DNA of 64,000 nucleotides from Streptomyces sp. DG1A-41 (GTDB lineage Bacteria > Actinomycetota > Actinomycetes > Streptomycetales > Streptomycetaceae), in NCBI RefSeq assembly GCF_037055355.1, contig NZ_CP146350.1:3061001-3125000 (forward strand), written 5' to 3'. Position 1 is the stretch's first letter. The number at the start of each line of letters is the position of its first letter. Position numbers and translations under genes: made by a program. Below are positions 17,756-25,499 of this stretch, piece by piece. The notes below the pieces were generated by a model. The model ran no database searches. It saw only the letters and a program-made list of their open reading frames with translations, and was not told where the DNA came from.

Positions 17756-18082
17756 TCAGCGGAAGCGAGCGGCGTCGAAGTTCGCCGCCGACATCTGCTG
17801 ACGCGCGTTGTCACCCTGCTCCTGGTCACCCGAGGAGAACGCCGAGTCCATACCCGACTGACCACCCAGGATCGCCGACAGCGACGAGTTCAGATCCGAC
17901 GCGATCCGGTCCGCCCGAGCCTTGAACTGGTCGAACATCACACGACCCGAACCGTTGAACTTGCCCTCCAGCGGCTGCGCCGCCGCCACCAACTGCCGGA
18001 CCAGACCACCCAGGTCATCCGTCGAACCACGCGTGTCACGCTGCAACGTCGACAGCGTCTGCGCACCCATGTCGAACTTCAT
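17756..18082 (-). CDS. WXG100-like (Esx) secretion substrate, first gene of the run
   Basis: A 108-residue protein, MKFDMGAQTLSTLQRDTR, starting at ATG 18082. It has the length and helix-turn-helix pattern of WXG100 proteins; the turn carries KFNGSGR, with Phe in place of Trp in W-x-G. Residues 85-108 are Gln/Asp/Asn/Ala-rich, a plausible disordered C-terminus. It is the most upstream gene of the leftward run that ends at 1973, 79 bases ahead of its WXG100-like partner. It is likely exported as a heterodimer with that partner. Confidence 0.75.
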   Translation of the reverse strand: MKFDMGAQTLSTLQRDTRGSTDDLGGLVRQLVAAAQPLEGKFNGSGRVMFDQFKARADRIASDLNSSLSAILGGQSGMDSAFSSGDQEQGDNARQQMSAANFDAARFR

Positions 18083-18521
18083 CGCGCTAACTCGCCTCCC
18101 CCGTCGTGGGCCATCGCGGAGACCGCTTCCGGCCGTCCTCAAGTCTCGTCAATAATCTCTATCAACACGGCAGTTGCCTGTGCAATCGAGGTCCCAGGCA
18201 CTCACAGAAGCACCACAAATCCGAGAGTACCTCGACACCAGCGGTCCCAACCGGCTGCGGTCCCGACGGCCTTGAGGCATGTGGTGGGGATGGTGACTGC
18301 GTCGGCCGGAAGGGTGAGGGGTGCGCCTGCCTGACAGACAGTCAACGGCACGTGGTTCTCCCGTGCGCCGCCCGGAAGCCCTGTCGGCCCAAAGCACGCG
18401 GCGGACCAACCGAGAGAGGGGCGGCCAGGCGTCAGACGCCGGTGCCAGCGGCTGGGTCGGCACCAAGCCCAGACAGTCGGGGGAACCCTGCCGACCGGCA
18501 GCCACTCCGACTGCACCTGGG
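18083..18521. other. upstream region of the secretion operon
   Basis: No gene is supported here; an Arg/Pro-rich minus-strand frame at 18149-18505 lacks a credible start and composition. An AT-rich patch at about 18143-18185, reading leftward as TTGCAC ... TTGATAGAGATTATTGACG, stands out in this GC-rich DNA and is the best candidate for the operon promoter. No exact -10 match could be fixed. Confidence 0.4.
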
Positions 18522-18812
18522 TCAGGGCCAGGGCCGCAGCGTGTGGACTGCCAGGAAAACGCAGAGCGTCAGCTGCACCGCCCCGATAACTCGGTGCCCG
18601 ATCCGCAGCAGCACGACGGCCGTTACGCCGACCACCAGGGCCAGAGCGCCGAATCCCAGCAATGGCGCCCAGTCCAGGGGCGGCACGCTGGTCGCTGTCT
18701 GTCCGGAGTTGGTGTCCATCCGGCCCAGTCCCTGTACGGCGAGCACGATAACGACCAACAGCCCGGCCGCCACGTCCGCCGCATCCCTCACACGCACCTC
18801 GACGAGCTCCAT
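18522..18812 (-). CDS. small membrane protein, DUF6234-like
   Basis: Ninety-six residues from ATG 18812 with GGGGAG upstream. Three hydrophobic segments are visible: AAGLLVVIVLAVQGL, LLGFGALALVVGVTAVVLL and VIGAVQLTLCVFLAV, giving a three-helix protein. It resembles the small Streptomyces membrane proteins grouped as DUF6234; the assignment is tentative. It points the same way as the secretion genes but is separated from them by over 400 bases. A 17-codon frame (18829-18882, MAPEEIRRKLGRL...) lies just upstream and may be a remnant or leader. Confidence 0.6.
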   Translation of the reverse strand: MELVEVRVRDAADVAAGLLVVIVLAVQGLGRMDTNSGQTATSVPPLDWAPLLGFGALALVVGVTAVVLLRIGHRVIGAVQLTLCVFLAVHTLRPWP

Positions 18813-18931
18813 TGCACGCTCCCCGATGTCACGATCGGGAGTCCAGCCGGCCCAACTTGCGCCGTATCTCCTCAGGAGCCATGGAGAGCGACAGAGGAGG
18901 GCTGATCACACGTGGAGCGCAGCCCCTGGAC

Positions 18932-19585
18932 TCACAGCTGATCCGTAAGGTCCGGTCCGCGGCCGCCCATCACGACCGGCTCATCGACTCCGTAGCCCAC
19001 AGCCCTACCGAAGTTCGTCGGCTCACCAGGCTCAGCAGGAACTCCCAGCAGGGCTTCCAGCAGGGCTTCCAATTCCCTCAGCGCAGAGGCGAGCCGTGGG
19101 GCATTCTGCCGGTGCACTTCCGGATGCGGCACGCCGCGGAAGTCGAACGGACCCCAGACGTCATGGAAGACAGAGACCTCGGCAGACAGACCGAGGCGTT
19201 CCGGGGAAACTGTCAATTCCACAAGTCGGTGTTCACGGCGCGGTGTACCGTTTGCATCCAGCCACACGCCTGTCCCCGCCACGAGAACGTCACCCTCAAC
19301 AGCTTCCGGAAATCCGACAGGACGCATCCCCTGCATGCGCTGGAGAACCTGTTCGTCATCGATCGGGCCGGTGAGCTGCAAACGCGTCACCGCAGGGGCT
19401 CCACCTGTCCCAGGAATGAACCACGGCCATTCCACGTGGTGCGGCTCCAGCAGGTCATGCTTTCGCAAGACGGCAGTCATTTTCGCGGCTGTGACCAGCG
19501 CTGATCGCAGCCCAGACGGTGCATAGTCCTCCAGATCCCAGAACCAAGAGGCGTATTCACGCGGCGCACGCATGGGCATGGACAT
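18932..19585 (-). CDS. hypothetical protein, 217 residues
   Basis: A soluble protein beginning MSMPMRAPREYASWFWDLEDY. AAGGA lies seven bases before ATG 19585, which selects this start over ATGs six and twelve bases further in. No signal peptide, membrane helix or known motif is seen. The sequence has an N-terminal helical part, a beta-rich centre with PWFIPGTGG and VEGDVLVAGTGVWLDANG, and a helical Leu-rich stretch (ALRELEALLEALLG). Its setting beside a toxin locus and its size allow an immunity-type role, but nothing in the sequence proves it. It carries in its upstream region one copy of a 27-bp element shared with the next gene. Confidence 0.65.
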   Translation of the reverse strand: MSMPMRAPREYASWFWDLEDYAPSGLRSALVTAAKMTAVLRKHDLLEPHHVEWPWFIPGTGGAPAVTRLQLTGPIDDEQVLQRMQGMRPVGFPEAVEGDVLVAGTGVWLDANGTPRREHRLVELTVSPERLGLSAEVSVFHDVWGPFDFRGVPHPEVHRQNAPRLASALRELEALLEALLGVPAEPGEPTNFGRAVGYGVDEPVVMGGRGPDLTDQL

Positions 19586-19634
19586 GGGCTATTCCTTAGA
19601 GATATGTCGGGCCGTTGTCTGGCACAGTGAGCCT

Positions 19635-19661
19635 TTTCAGCGTGACCACCGATCAGGTGAC
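19635..19661 (-). promoter_or_regulatory. repeated 27-bp upstream element, copy 1
   Basis: On the plus strand TTTCAGCGTGACCACCGATC continues to position 19661. It matches 22 of 27 bases with copy 2 at 20148-20174 and is preceded in both by CAGTG four or five bases away. It lies 50-76 bases upstream of the gene starting at 19585. The centre CACC-GATCA-GGTG is a partial inverted repeat, as in a regulator binding site. Confidence 0.45.
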
Positions 19662-19703
19662 GGCTTCGGCGCCCCTGGCAATAGGCACTCGCCGAGGAGA
19701 CAG

Positions 19704-20057
19704 TCAGTTGAAAGCGTCAGTCATGCAGTCCACCCAGCAGTCGGCGGCATCAAAGCGCTGGCGGAGGGCGGCAGCTGCCTCTTCGCGCTCCACGAAGTGC
19801 CCGTAGTGCTGGCACGCCACCCTGGTCACGTCCCCGACCGTGACGATGGCCGGTTCGCCGCGTGCGGCCCGGCGGCGTGCTTCGGCGATCGCCATGTCCG
19901 CAGAACGCAGCAGGCTTCTGGCACGGTCCCGGATCACGGCCGCCTGGGCCCGTTTCACCGAGAGGGGGCGCAGGACACGTCCCTGCCAGACGAAGCCGGC
20001 GGCGACAAGTACGAGACCGAGCGCTACGAACAGGAGTCCGCCGGGGTCGTGAGGCAT
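19704..20057 (-). CDS. membrane-anchored hypothetical protein
   Basis: A 117-residue protein from ATG 20057: MPHDPGG, then one membrane helix (LLFVALGLVLVAAGFVW, about 8-24), then a cytosolic Arg/Ala-rich helical region and a Cys-containing tail (ACQHYGHFVE ... DCWVDC). The composition suggests a coiled helix facing the cytosol. No known family is recognised. It is followed, 118 bases away, by the 217-residue hypothetical gene, and both have the same upstream element, so they may share a regulator. Confidence 0.6.
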   Translation of the reverse strand: MPHDPGGLLFVALGLVLVAAGFVWQGRVLRPLSVKRAQAAVIRDRARSLLRSADMAIAEARRRAARGEPAIVTVGDVTRVACQHYGHFVEREEAAAALRQRFDAADCWVDCMTDAFN

Positions 20058-20147
20058 CTATCCAGTCTTCACCACTCGCGTGGTGATCGTCATGCCCGCG
20101 CCGGCGTGACGCTGCCGATTTTCGGAGCGACTTGGTGTCAGTGCCCC

Positions 20148-20174
20148 TTTCAGCACGGCCACCGATCGGGTGGC
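20148..20174 (-). promoter_or_regulatory. repeated 27-bp upstream element, copy 2
   Basis: The second copy of the element, 91-117 bases upstream of the gene starting at 20057. Here the inverted repeat is perfect over six bases: GCCACC-GATCG-GGTGGC. All five differences from copy 1 are transitions. Confidence 0.45.
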
Positions 20175-20198
20175 GCCGCCGGGATGCGCAACGCACGA

Positions 20199-20911
20199 GG
20201 CTCCCGTGCCGTTGGGGGAGGTGTTCGAAGTCTCAACCCACAGGCACAGGAGCCGCGTTGGTTCCCTATTCTGCCGCACTCGACCTGCCCCACGCCCTGG
20301 TCGAGTGGGTCACCATGCTCATCGTCACCCGCGAGGGTGACCGACGATGCAAACTCCCGCGGCACCAGCGTGCGCTCGTCGCCCTGACGTACTTGCGTAA
20401 GCACGACACGCTTGCCCAGATCGCCGTCGGCTTCGGTATCTCGGTGGGCACCGCTCACGCTTACACCACCTCGGTGATCAGCCTGCTCGCTGACCGTGCA
20501 CCGGGCCTGCTCAAGGTGGTGCGCGAGACCGATCCCGACTACGTCCTGCTCGACGGCACTCTCTCGGAGTGCGACCGCCTGGGCGACGGCCGGGCCGACT
20601 ACTCTGCCACGCACCGCCGACATGGTGTGAACGTGTAGTTGGTGACCGATCCGGATGGCCGGCTGCTGTGGATCTCGCCCGCATTGCCCGGCCGCGCGCA
20701 CGACCTGACCGCGGCCCGCACCCACCAGATCATCCGGATCTGCGAACGCCAGGGCGTCCCGGTCCTCGCCGACCGCGCCTACATGGGAGCTGGCCCGTGG
20801 GTGACAACGCCCCTCAGACGCCCGCCGGGCCGTGACCTCACGCCAACCCAGCAAACCGTCAACCGAGCGCTGTCCGCGGCACGGGCACCGGTCGAGCGCG
20901 GCGTCGCACGA
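20199..20911 (+). mobile_element. decayed IS5-type insertion sequence, left part
   Basis: The left end is probably near the imperfect inverted repeat GGCTCCCGTGCC (20199-20210) / GGCACAGGAGCC (20243-20254). The transposase frame that follows is interrupted and loses its C-terminus at about 20911, where host sequence next to the phosphatase gene begins. No right end or target duplication could be seen, so this is a fossil copy. Confidence 0.6.
20258..20911 (+). pseudogene. IS5-family DDE transposase remnant
   Basis: The reading frame starts near a TTG ([18 protein letters not shown]) and encodes a typical IS5-group transposase. The N-terminal helix-turn-helix region [20 protein letters not shown] is followed by the first catalytic Asp in [13 protein letters not shown] and the second block DLTAARTHQIIRICERQGVPVLADRAYMG. 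A TAG at 20636-20638 interrupts the frame between HRRHGVNV and VTDPDG, where intact relatives have a Gln-type codon. The frame is then cut after VERGVAR, so the terminal catalytic Glu region is lost. It cannot make active transposase. Confidence 0.8.
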
Positions 20912-20959
20912 GAAGCACCACACAGTCATGACCGAGCCATGGGTCGGGCGGTCCGTACG

Positions 20960-22138
20960 TCAGCGGGCGGACGCGGCCGTCGGGCCCTCTCGGCAGATCA
21001 GCAGCAGGGCCCGGTCGTCGTTGACATCCTTGGCCACCGCCTCGATGAGGTGCCAGGCGGCGCCGTGGAAGCCGCCGGCCACGTAACGGTCGGCCTCGCC
21101 GGTGAGGCGGTCGATGCCCTCGACGATGTCGCGGTCGGAGGTCTCCACCAGGCCGTCCGTGAACAGCATCAGCACGTCGCCCGGGCGGAGCGAGCCCTTC
21201 ACGGGGTCGAACTGGGCACCGTCGTACACGCCGAGGAGTGGGCCTTCCGCCGCCTTCTCCTCCCAGCGGCCGGTGCCCGCGCTGAGCTGGAGGCCCGGCG
21301 GGTGGCCGGCGGAGTAGAGCTCGTAGTCGCCGGAGTCCAGGTCGAGGACCAGGTGGATGGAGGTGGCGAAGCCCTCGTCCCAGTCCTGGCGGAGCAGGTA
21401 GCCGTTCGCGGCCGGGAGGAAGGCGTGCGGCGGGAGGGAGCCCAGGAGGCCGCCGAACGCGCCGGACAGGAGCAGCGCGCGGGAGCCCGCGTCCATGCCC
21501 TTGCCCGAGACGTCGGTGAGGACGACCTCGAGCGTACGGCCGCCGTTGGTGCGCGCCGCCACCACGAAGTCGCCCGAGAAGGACTGGCCGCCCGCCGGGC
21601 GCAGCGCCATCTCCCGGTGCCAGCCGTCCGGCAGGCCGGGCAGCTTGCTCTGCACCCGGATGCGTTCACGCAGGTCGAACAGCATCGTGCCGCCGCGCCG
21701 CCAGGGCACACCGACCCGGCTGCGGAACTGGGCCAGCAGCAGGCCGAAGAAACCGCAGGCCGCGACCACGAGCACCACGCCCGGGGTGACCCTGGACGGG
21801 CCCTCCGTGTAGGGGCCCAGTTGCACCGACTCCACGATCAGGGCCGTGGCCGCCGCCGCGTAGAGACCGAGCAGGCTCGCCGGGCGCAGCAGCAGGCCGC
21901 CCACGACGACCGGCAGGACCAGCGCGGCCGGCGAGAACCACACCGAGTTCGCCAGCGTCGCCGCCGCGATCAGCGGGACGGTCAGGAGCAGACCGGCCAG
22001 GGCGATCCAGTCCGAGCCGTCACCGCGGAAGTAGTCCACGGCGGCTCGGCGCACGCCGACGCGGACCCGGTGCCACTGCTTCTTCAACCGGGCCGTGAAC
22101 GTCTCGGCTTCCGCGCGCCGCTCTCGTCCTGCTGCCAT
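20960..22138 (-). CDS. membrane PP2C-type (SpoIIE-like) protein phosphatase
   Basis: A 392-residue protein with an N-terminal membrane part of about four helices (residues 45-140) and a C-terminal PP2C/RsbU-SpoIIE phosphatase domain. Metal-binding acidic motifs are visible: GGQSFSGDFVVA, VVLTDVSGKGMDA, and LMLFTDGLVETSDRD near the end. Such enzymes dephosphorylate Ser-phosphorylated anti-anti-sigma factors and so release alternative sigma factors. No PAS or GAF sensor domain is present, so the membrane region may sense. ATG 22138 gives MAAGRERRAEAE. The decayed insertion abuts its 3' end without cutting the gene. Confidence 0.9.
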   Translation of the reverse strand: MAAGRERRAEAETFTARLKKQWHRVRVGVRRAAVDYFRGDGSDWIALAGLLLTVPLIAAATLANSVWFSPAALVLPVVVGGLLLRPASLLGLYAAAATALIVESVQLGPYTEGPSRVTPGVVLVVAACGFFGLLLAQFRSRVGVPWRRGGTMLFDLRERIRVQSKLPGLPDGWHREMALRPAGGQSFSGDFVVAARTNGGRTLEVVLTDVSGKGMDAGSRALLLSGAFGGLLGSLPPHAFLPAANGYLLRQDWDEGFATSIHLVLDLDSGDYELYSAGHPPGLQLSAGTGRWEEKAAEGPLLGVYDGAQFDPVKGSLRPGDVLMLFTDGLVETSDRDIVEGIDRLTGEADRYVAGGFHGAAWHLIEAVAKDVNDDRALLLICREGPTAASAR

Positions 22139-22298
22139 TAGTTCGGGACCCTATCCATCGGACCGGCCGCTTGGCACGGGAGGTCCTACTTGTCCCCCGT
22201 CCGAGGGCCGACTTCACAGTGAACCTACGGTGCGCAGCCCGCCGCCGCCCCGGAGAAATTCCCTCGCTCGTCCCGGGTCGCCCTGGTAGGCATGGGCC

Positions 22299-23555
22299 AT
22301 GGCGACTGACGCGACTGGCTCCGCAGCGACCCTTCGGGTGCTTCGGCAGGAGGACTGGGACACGTGGTTCGGCACCCTCGTCCGCGGCTTCGGCGGGGTG
22401 CCGGAGTCCGCCGAGAAGCAGGAGCTGTGGAAGTCGCTGACCGAGTGCGACCGTTCACTCGGTGTCTGGGACGGGGACGACTGTGTGGGGACGGCCGCGG
22501 CGTTCCGCTTCCGGCTCACCGTGCCCGGTGGGGCCTCGGTGCCGGCCGCGGGCGTCACGATGGTGAGCGTGGCCGCCACGCACCGTCGGCGCGGCGTCCT
22601 GACGTCGATGATGCGGCGGCAGTTGGACGACGTCCGCGCCTGGGGTGAGCCGCTGGCCGTGCTCACGGCCTCCGAGCCGGCGATCTACGGCCGGTTCGGA
22701 TACGGCACGGCCACCTTCCAGTTGAACGCCGAGATCGACACGAACCGCGTGCGGCTGTCGTCGCTGCCGGCGGGTACGGATGATGTGCGCCTGCGGTACG
22801 CCGTTCCCACCGAGGTCGTCGATGTGTGCGAGGCGGTGTACGCGCGGCTGGTGCCGTCGCGGCCGGGGATGCTGGCGCGGCAGCCCGGCTGGGAGCGGCT
22901 CGGGGTGCTCGACGCGGAGAGGGGGCGGGACGGGGCGTCGCCGCTTCAGTGTGTCCTCGCCGAGCGGGACGGGGAGACGGTCGGGTACGCGCGGTACCGC
23001 GTCAAGCCGAGTTGGGAGCCCACCGGGCCCAACGGCACGGTGATTCTGGAGAACTCGGCCGCGCTGGACCCGGCGGCGGACGCGGCGATGCTGCGGTTCC
23101 TGTTCGGCATCGACCTGACGTCGACGCTGGTGATGTGGGGGCGGCCGGTCGACGACGCGTGGCAGCACATGGTGTCCGACATACGGCGGTGTCAGCCGCG
23201 GTTGTGGGATTCGCTGTACGTACGGCCGGTGGAGGTCGGGGCGGCGTTGGAGGCGCGGACGTATCAGACGCCGGTCGATGTGGTGTTCGAGGTGGAGGAC
23301 GCGTTCTGTCCCTGGAACGCCGGGCGTTGGAGGCTCAGCGGGGATGCGAAGGGGGCGTCCTGCGAGCGTACGGCGGATGCGGCGGATGTCGCGTTGTCCG
23401 TACGGGAGTTGGGGGCGGCGTATCTCGGTGGGGTGAGCCTCCGGGCGTTGGAGGCTGCGGGACGGGTGCGGGAGTTGCGGCGGGGGGCGTTGGAAGAGGC
23501 CTCGGCGGGGTTCGGGAGCGCTGTGGCGGCCCCGTGGTTGCCGCACGGTTTCTGA
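22299..23555 (+). CDS. Eis-like GNAT N-acetyltransferase
   Basis: A 418-residue protein of the Eis (enhanced intracellular survival) family. It has two GNAT-type regions and a C-terminal SCP2-like fold. The acetyl-CoA loop is TMVSVAATHRRRGVLTSMM (V-x-x-x-x-R-R-x-G). YGRFGYGTATF fits the Eis family, and the C-terminal carboxylate expected for catalysis is replaced here by a terminal HGF. Family members acetylate amines, including aminoglycosides or polyamines; the substrate here is unknown. The ATG at 22299 begins MATDATGSAATLRVLRQEDW. It converges with the glycosylase gene across 15 bases. Confidence 0.85.
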   Translation: MATDATGSAATLRVLRQEDWDTWFGTLVRGFGGVPESAEKQELWKSLTECDRSLGVWDGDDCVGTAAAFRFRLTVPGGASVPAAGVTMVSVAATHRRRGVLTSMMRRQLDDVRAWGEPLAVLTASEPAIYGRFGYGTATFQLNAEIDTNRVRLSSLPAGTDDVRLRYAVPTEVVDVCEAVYARLVPSRPGMLARQPGWERLGVLDAERGRDGASPLQCVLAERDGETVGYARYRVKPSWEPTGPNGTVILENSAALDPAADAAMLRFLFGIDLTSTLVMWGRPVDDAWQHMVSDIRRCQPRLWDSLYVRPVEVGAALEARTYQTPVDVVFEVEDAFCPWNAGRWRLSGDAKGASCERTADAADVALSVRELGAAYLGGVSLRALEAAGRVRELRRGALEEASAGFGSAVAAPWLPHGF

Positions 23556-23570
23556 GGGCGGGGCTGTTTT

Positions 23571-24380
23571 TCAGGGGCGTTGGCAGCTCGGGCACCAGAA
23601 GAGGTTGCGGGCGGCGAGATCGGCGGTGCGGATCTCGCCGCCACAGATGTGGCAGGGCTGGTTGGCCCTGCGGTAGACGTACACCTCGCCGCCGTGGTCG
23701 TCCACGCGGGGTGGGCGGCCCATCGCCTCCGGGGTGTGTTCCGGTCGGACCGTGTCGATGCGGTTGTTGCGGACGCCCTCGTGCATGAGCTCGACCAGGT
23801 CGGTCCAGATCGCGTGCCACTCGGACGGGGTGATGTCCTTGCCGGGGCGGTACGGGTCGATGCGGTGCCGGAAGAGGACCTCCGCGCGGTAGACGTTTCC
23901 CACGCCGGCGATGACCTTCTGGTCCATGAGGAGGGCGGCGATGGTCGTACGGCTGCGGGAGATGCGGCGGTACGCGGTGTCCGGGTCGGCGTCGTCGCGG
24001 AGGGGGTCGGGGCCGAGGCGGTCGTGTATCGCCTGCTTCTCCGGGGGTGTGATGAGGGCGCAGGTGGTGGGGCCTCGGAGGTCTACGTAGGTGGTGCTGT
24101 TCGCGAGGCGGAGGCGGACGGTGTCGGTGGGTGGGGGTGCGGGCGCCGGGCCGAAGGTGACCTTGCCGAAGAGGCCGAGGTGGATGTGGATCCAGTCGGT
24201 GGCGTGGAAGCCGAGGAAAAGGTGTTTTCCGTGGGCTTCCGTACGGGTGAGTTCCGTGCCGGTGAGGAGGGCGGCGGCGTCGCTGAACTTGCCCTGGGGG
24301 CTGGTTGCCCGGGGGGTCGTGCCGAGGAAGGCCGTGGCGTAGTCGAGCGCCAGTCGGTGGATGGTGTGACCTTCCGGCAC
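23571..24380 (-). CDS. Fpg/Nei-family DNA glycosylase/AP lyase
   Basis: A 269-residue bifunctional base-excision repair enzyme. GTG 24380, preceded by AGGAGAACCC, gives VPEGHTIHRL; after removal of the initiator, Pro and Glu form the catalytic N-terminus. The H2TH region (LMDQKVIAGVGNVYRAEVLFRHRI) and a C-terminal zinc finger with two CxxC pairs (CHICGGEI ... FWCPSC) are complete. PEGHTIHR is typical of the actinobacterial Nei2-type group, which removes oxidised pyrimidines. Longer starts upstream are rejected because the mature N-terminal Pro must follow the first Met. Confidence 0.92.
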   Translation of the reverse strand: MPEGHTIHRLALDYATAFLGTTPRATSPQGKFSDAAALLTGTELTRTEAHGKHLFLGFHATDWIHIHLGLFGKVTFGPAPAPPPTDTVRLRLANSTTYVDLRGPTTCALITPPEKQAIHDRLGPDPLRDDADPDTAYRRISRSRTTIAALLMDQKVIAGVGNVYRAEVLFRHRIDPYRPGKDITPSEWHAIWTDLVELMHEGVRNNRIDTVRPEHTPEAMGRPPRVDDHGGEVYVYRRANQPCHICGGEIRTADLAARNLFWCPSCQRP

Positions 24381-24737
24381 GGGTTCTCCTGTGATCGTCG
24401 CCTTTGCCCACCCGCCCGCCCGACTTGGTCGGTCGAGAGGCTGACCTCGTCCCGGGGCTCCGCCCCGGACCCTGTGGGGAGCTTTCCCATCCACCCGAAG
24501 CACTTCGTCGAAAGGCCGGAGTCGAAAAGCCTCGGGGCTCAGCCCCTACCCCCACGTCGGGCTCGAACACCGGCCCCGTCCGGTTCCGCCCCTGGCCCCA
24601 CATGAGGCCGGATGCCGGGCCCCACGTCGGTTCAGACCCTGAGCCGCGCACCGGGATCGGATGCTGGAGCCACGGCTGTGGCCGGGCCCCAGCACTCGAA
24701 GGACGCCCCAACCTCGGGCCCCTCCCCCCGGGTGGGC
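24381..24737. other. non-coding stretch with short GC-rich repeats
   Basis: No gene is supported. A GGGGC-TCC-GCCCC hairpin lies near 24456-24469, and a weaker GGGGCTCAGCCCC near 24536. CCCCACGTCGG occurs twice (near 24550 and 24622) in partly repeated surroundings, suggesting a degenerate repeat. It separates two leftward genes, so some of this may serve as terminator for rpiB and promoter for the glycosylase. Confidence 0.4.
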
Positions 24738-25223
24738 TTACGGCTGGGGGTGGTGGGGCGGGATGGGAGGCAGGTCGCCTGTCGACTCGTACGTGGCGAG
24801 CATGTCGATTCGGCGGATGTGGCGTTCGTCACCGGAGAACGGCGTGTTGAGGAACGTCTCGACGAAGGCCGTCGCCTCGTCCTGCGAGTGCATGCGCGCG
24901 CCCACGGCGACGACGTTGGCGTTGTTGTGCTGGCGGCCGAGTGCCGCCGTCTCCTCGCTCCAGGCGAGGGCCGCGCGGACGCCCTTGACCTTGTTCGCGG
25001 CGATCTGCTCGCCGTTGCCGGAGCCGCCGATGACGATGCCGAGGGCGTCGGGGTCCGCGGCCGTCCGCTCCGCCGCGCGGAGGCAGAAGGGCGGGTAGTC
25101 GTCCTGGGCGTCGTAGATGTGCGGGCCGCAGTCGACGGGGTCGTGACCCGCCGCCTTCAGCCACTCGACGAGGTGGTTCTTGAGTTCGTAGCCCGCATGG
25201 TCCGAGCCGAGGTACACGCGCAT
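24738..25223 (-). CDS. rpiB: ribose-5-phosphate isomerase B
   Basis: A 161-residue RpiB/LacAB-family enzyme that interconverts ribose-5-phosphate and ribulose-5-phosphate in the pentose phosphate pathway. The start MRVYLGSDHAGYELK holds the substrate-binding Asp-His. GIVIGGSGNGEQIAANKVKGVRAAL has Ser-Gly-Asn-Gly, where many RpiB have Gly-Thr-Gly, together with the binding loop. HNNANVVAVGARM is also conserved. The catalytic Cys of E. coli RpiB is replaced here by Ser in GGSGNG, as in actinobacterial members that use another acidic residue. Length and C-terminus are normal. Confidence 0.93.
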   Translation of the reverse strand: MRVYLGSDHAGYELKNHLVEWLKAAGHDPVDCGPHIYDAQDDYPPFCLRAAERTAADPDALGIVIGGSGNGEQIAANKVKGVRAALAWSEETAALGRQHNNANVVAVGARMHSQDEATAFVETFLNTPFSGDERHIRRIDMLATYESTGDLPPIPPHHPQP

Positions 25224-25499
25224 GGGACGAGTGTGACACGGGTGTTTCGGGGAAGGTGCGCCGGGTGGCGCTCATGAAAACTTGACGCGAGTGTGAGCCA
25301 GGTTATGGAAGCTCAGGAAAACCTCAAGTAACAATCTGGATTCAAAGGTTCTCCTATTCGTTCGCCTCCGATTCACTGGACCGGCTCGTACACCGCTCGT
25401 ATGAGCCCCTGTACGCCGTCTTGCCGCGACACACCCCGTTCGCTCGGCTCCGGCGGTTCGTACGGAAAACAGCTCCCCGGCGCAAAGGAAATCCGTTCC

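Noticed and set aside
18149..18505. Minus-strand 118-codon frame ahead of the secretion operon
   Set aside because: No ribosome site, biased composition and no recognisable domain.
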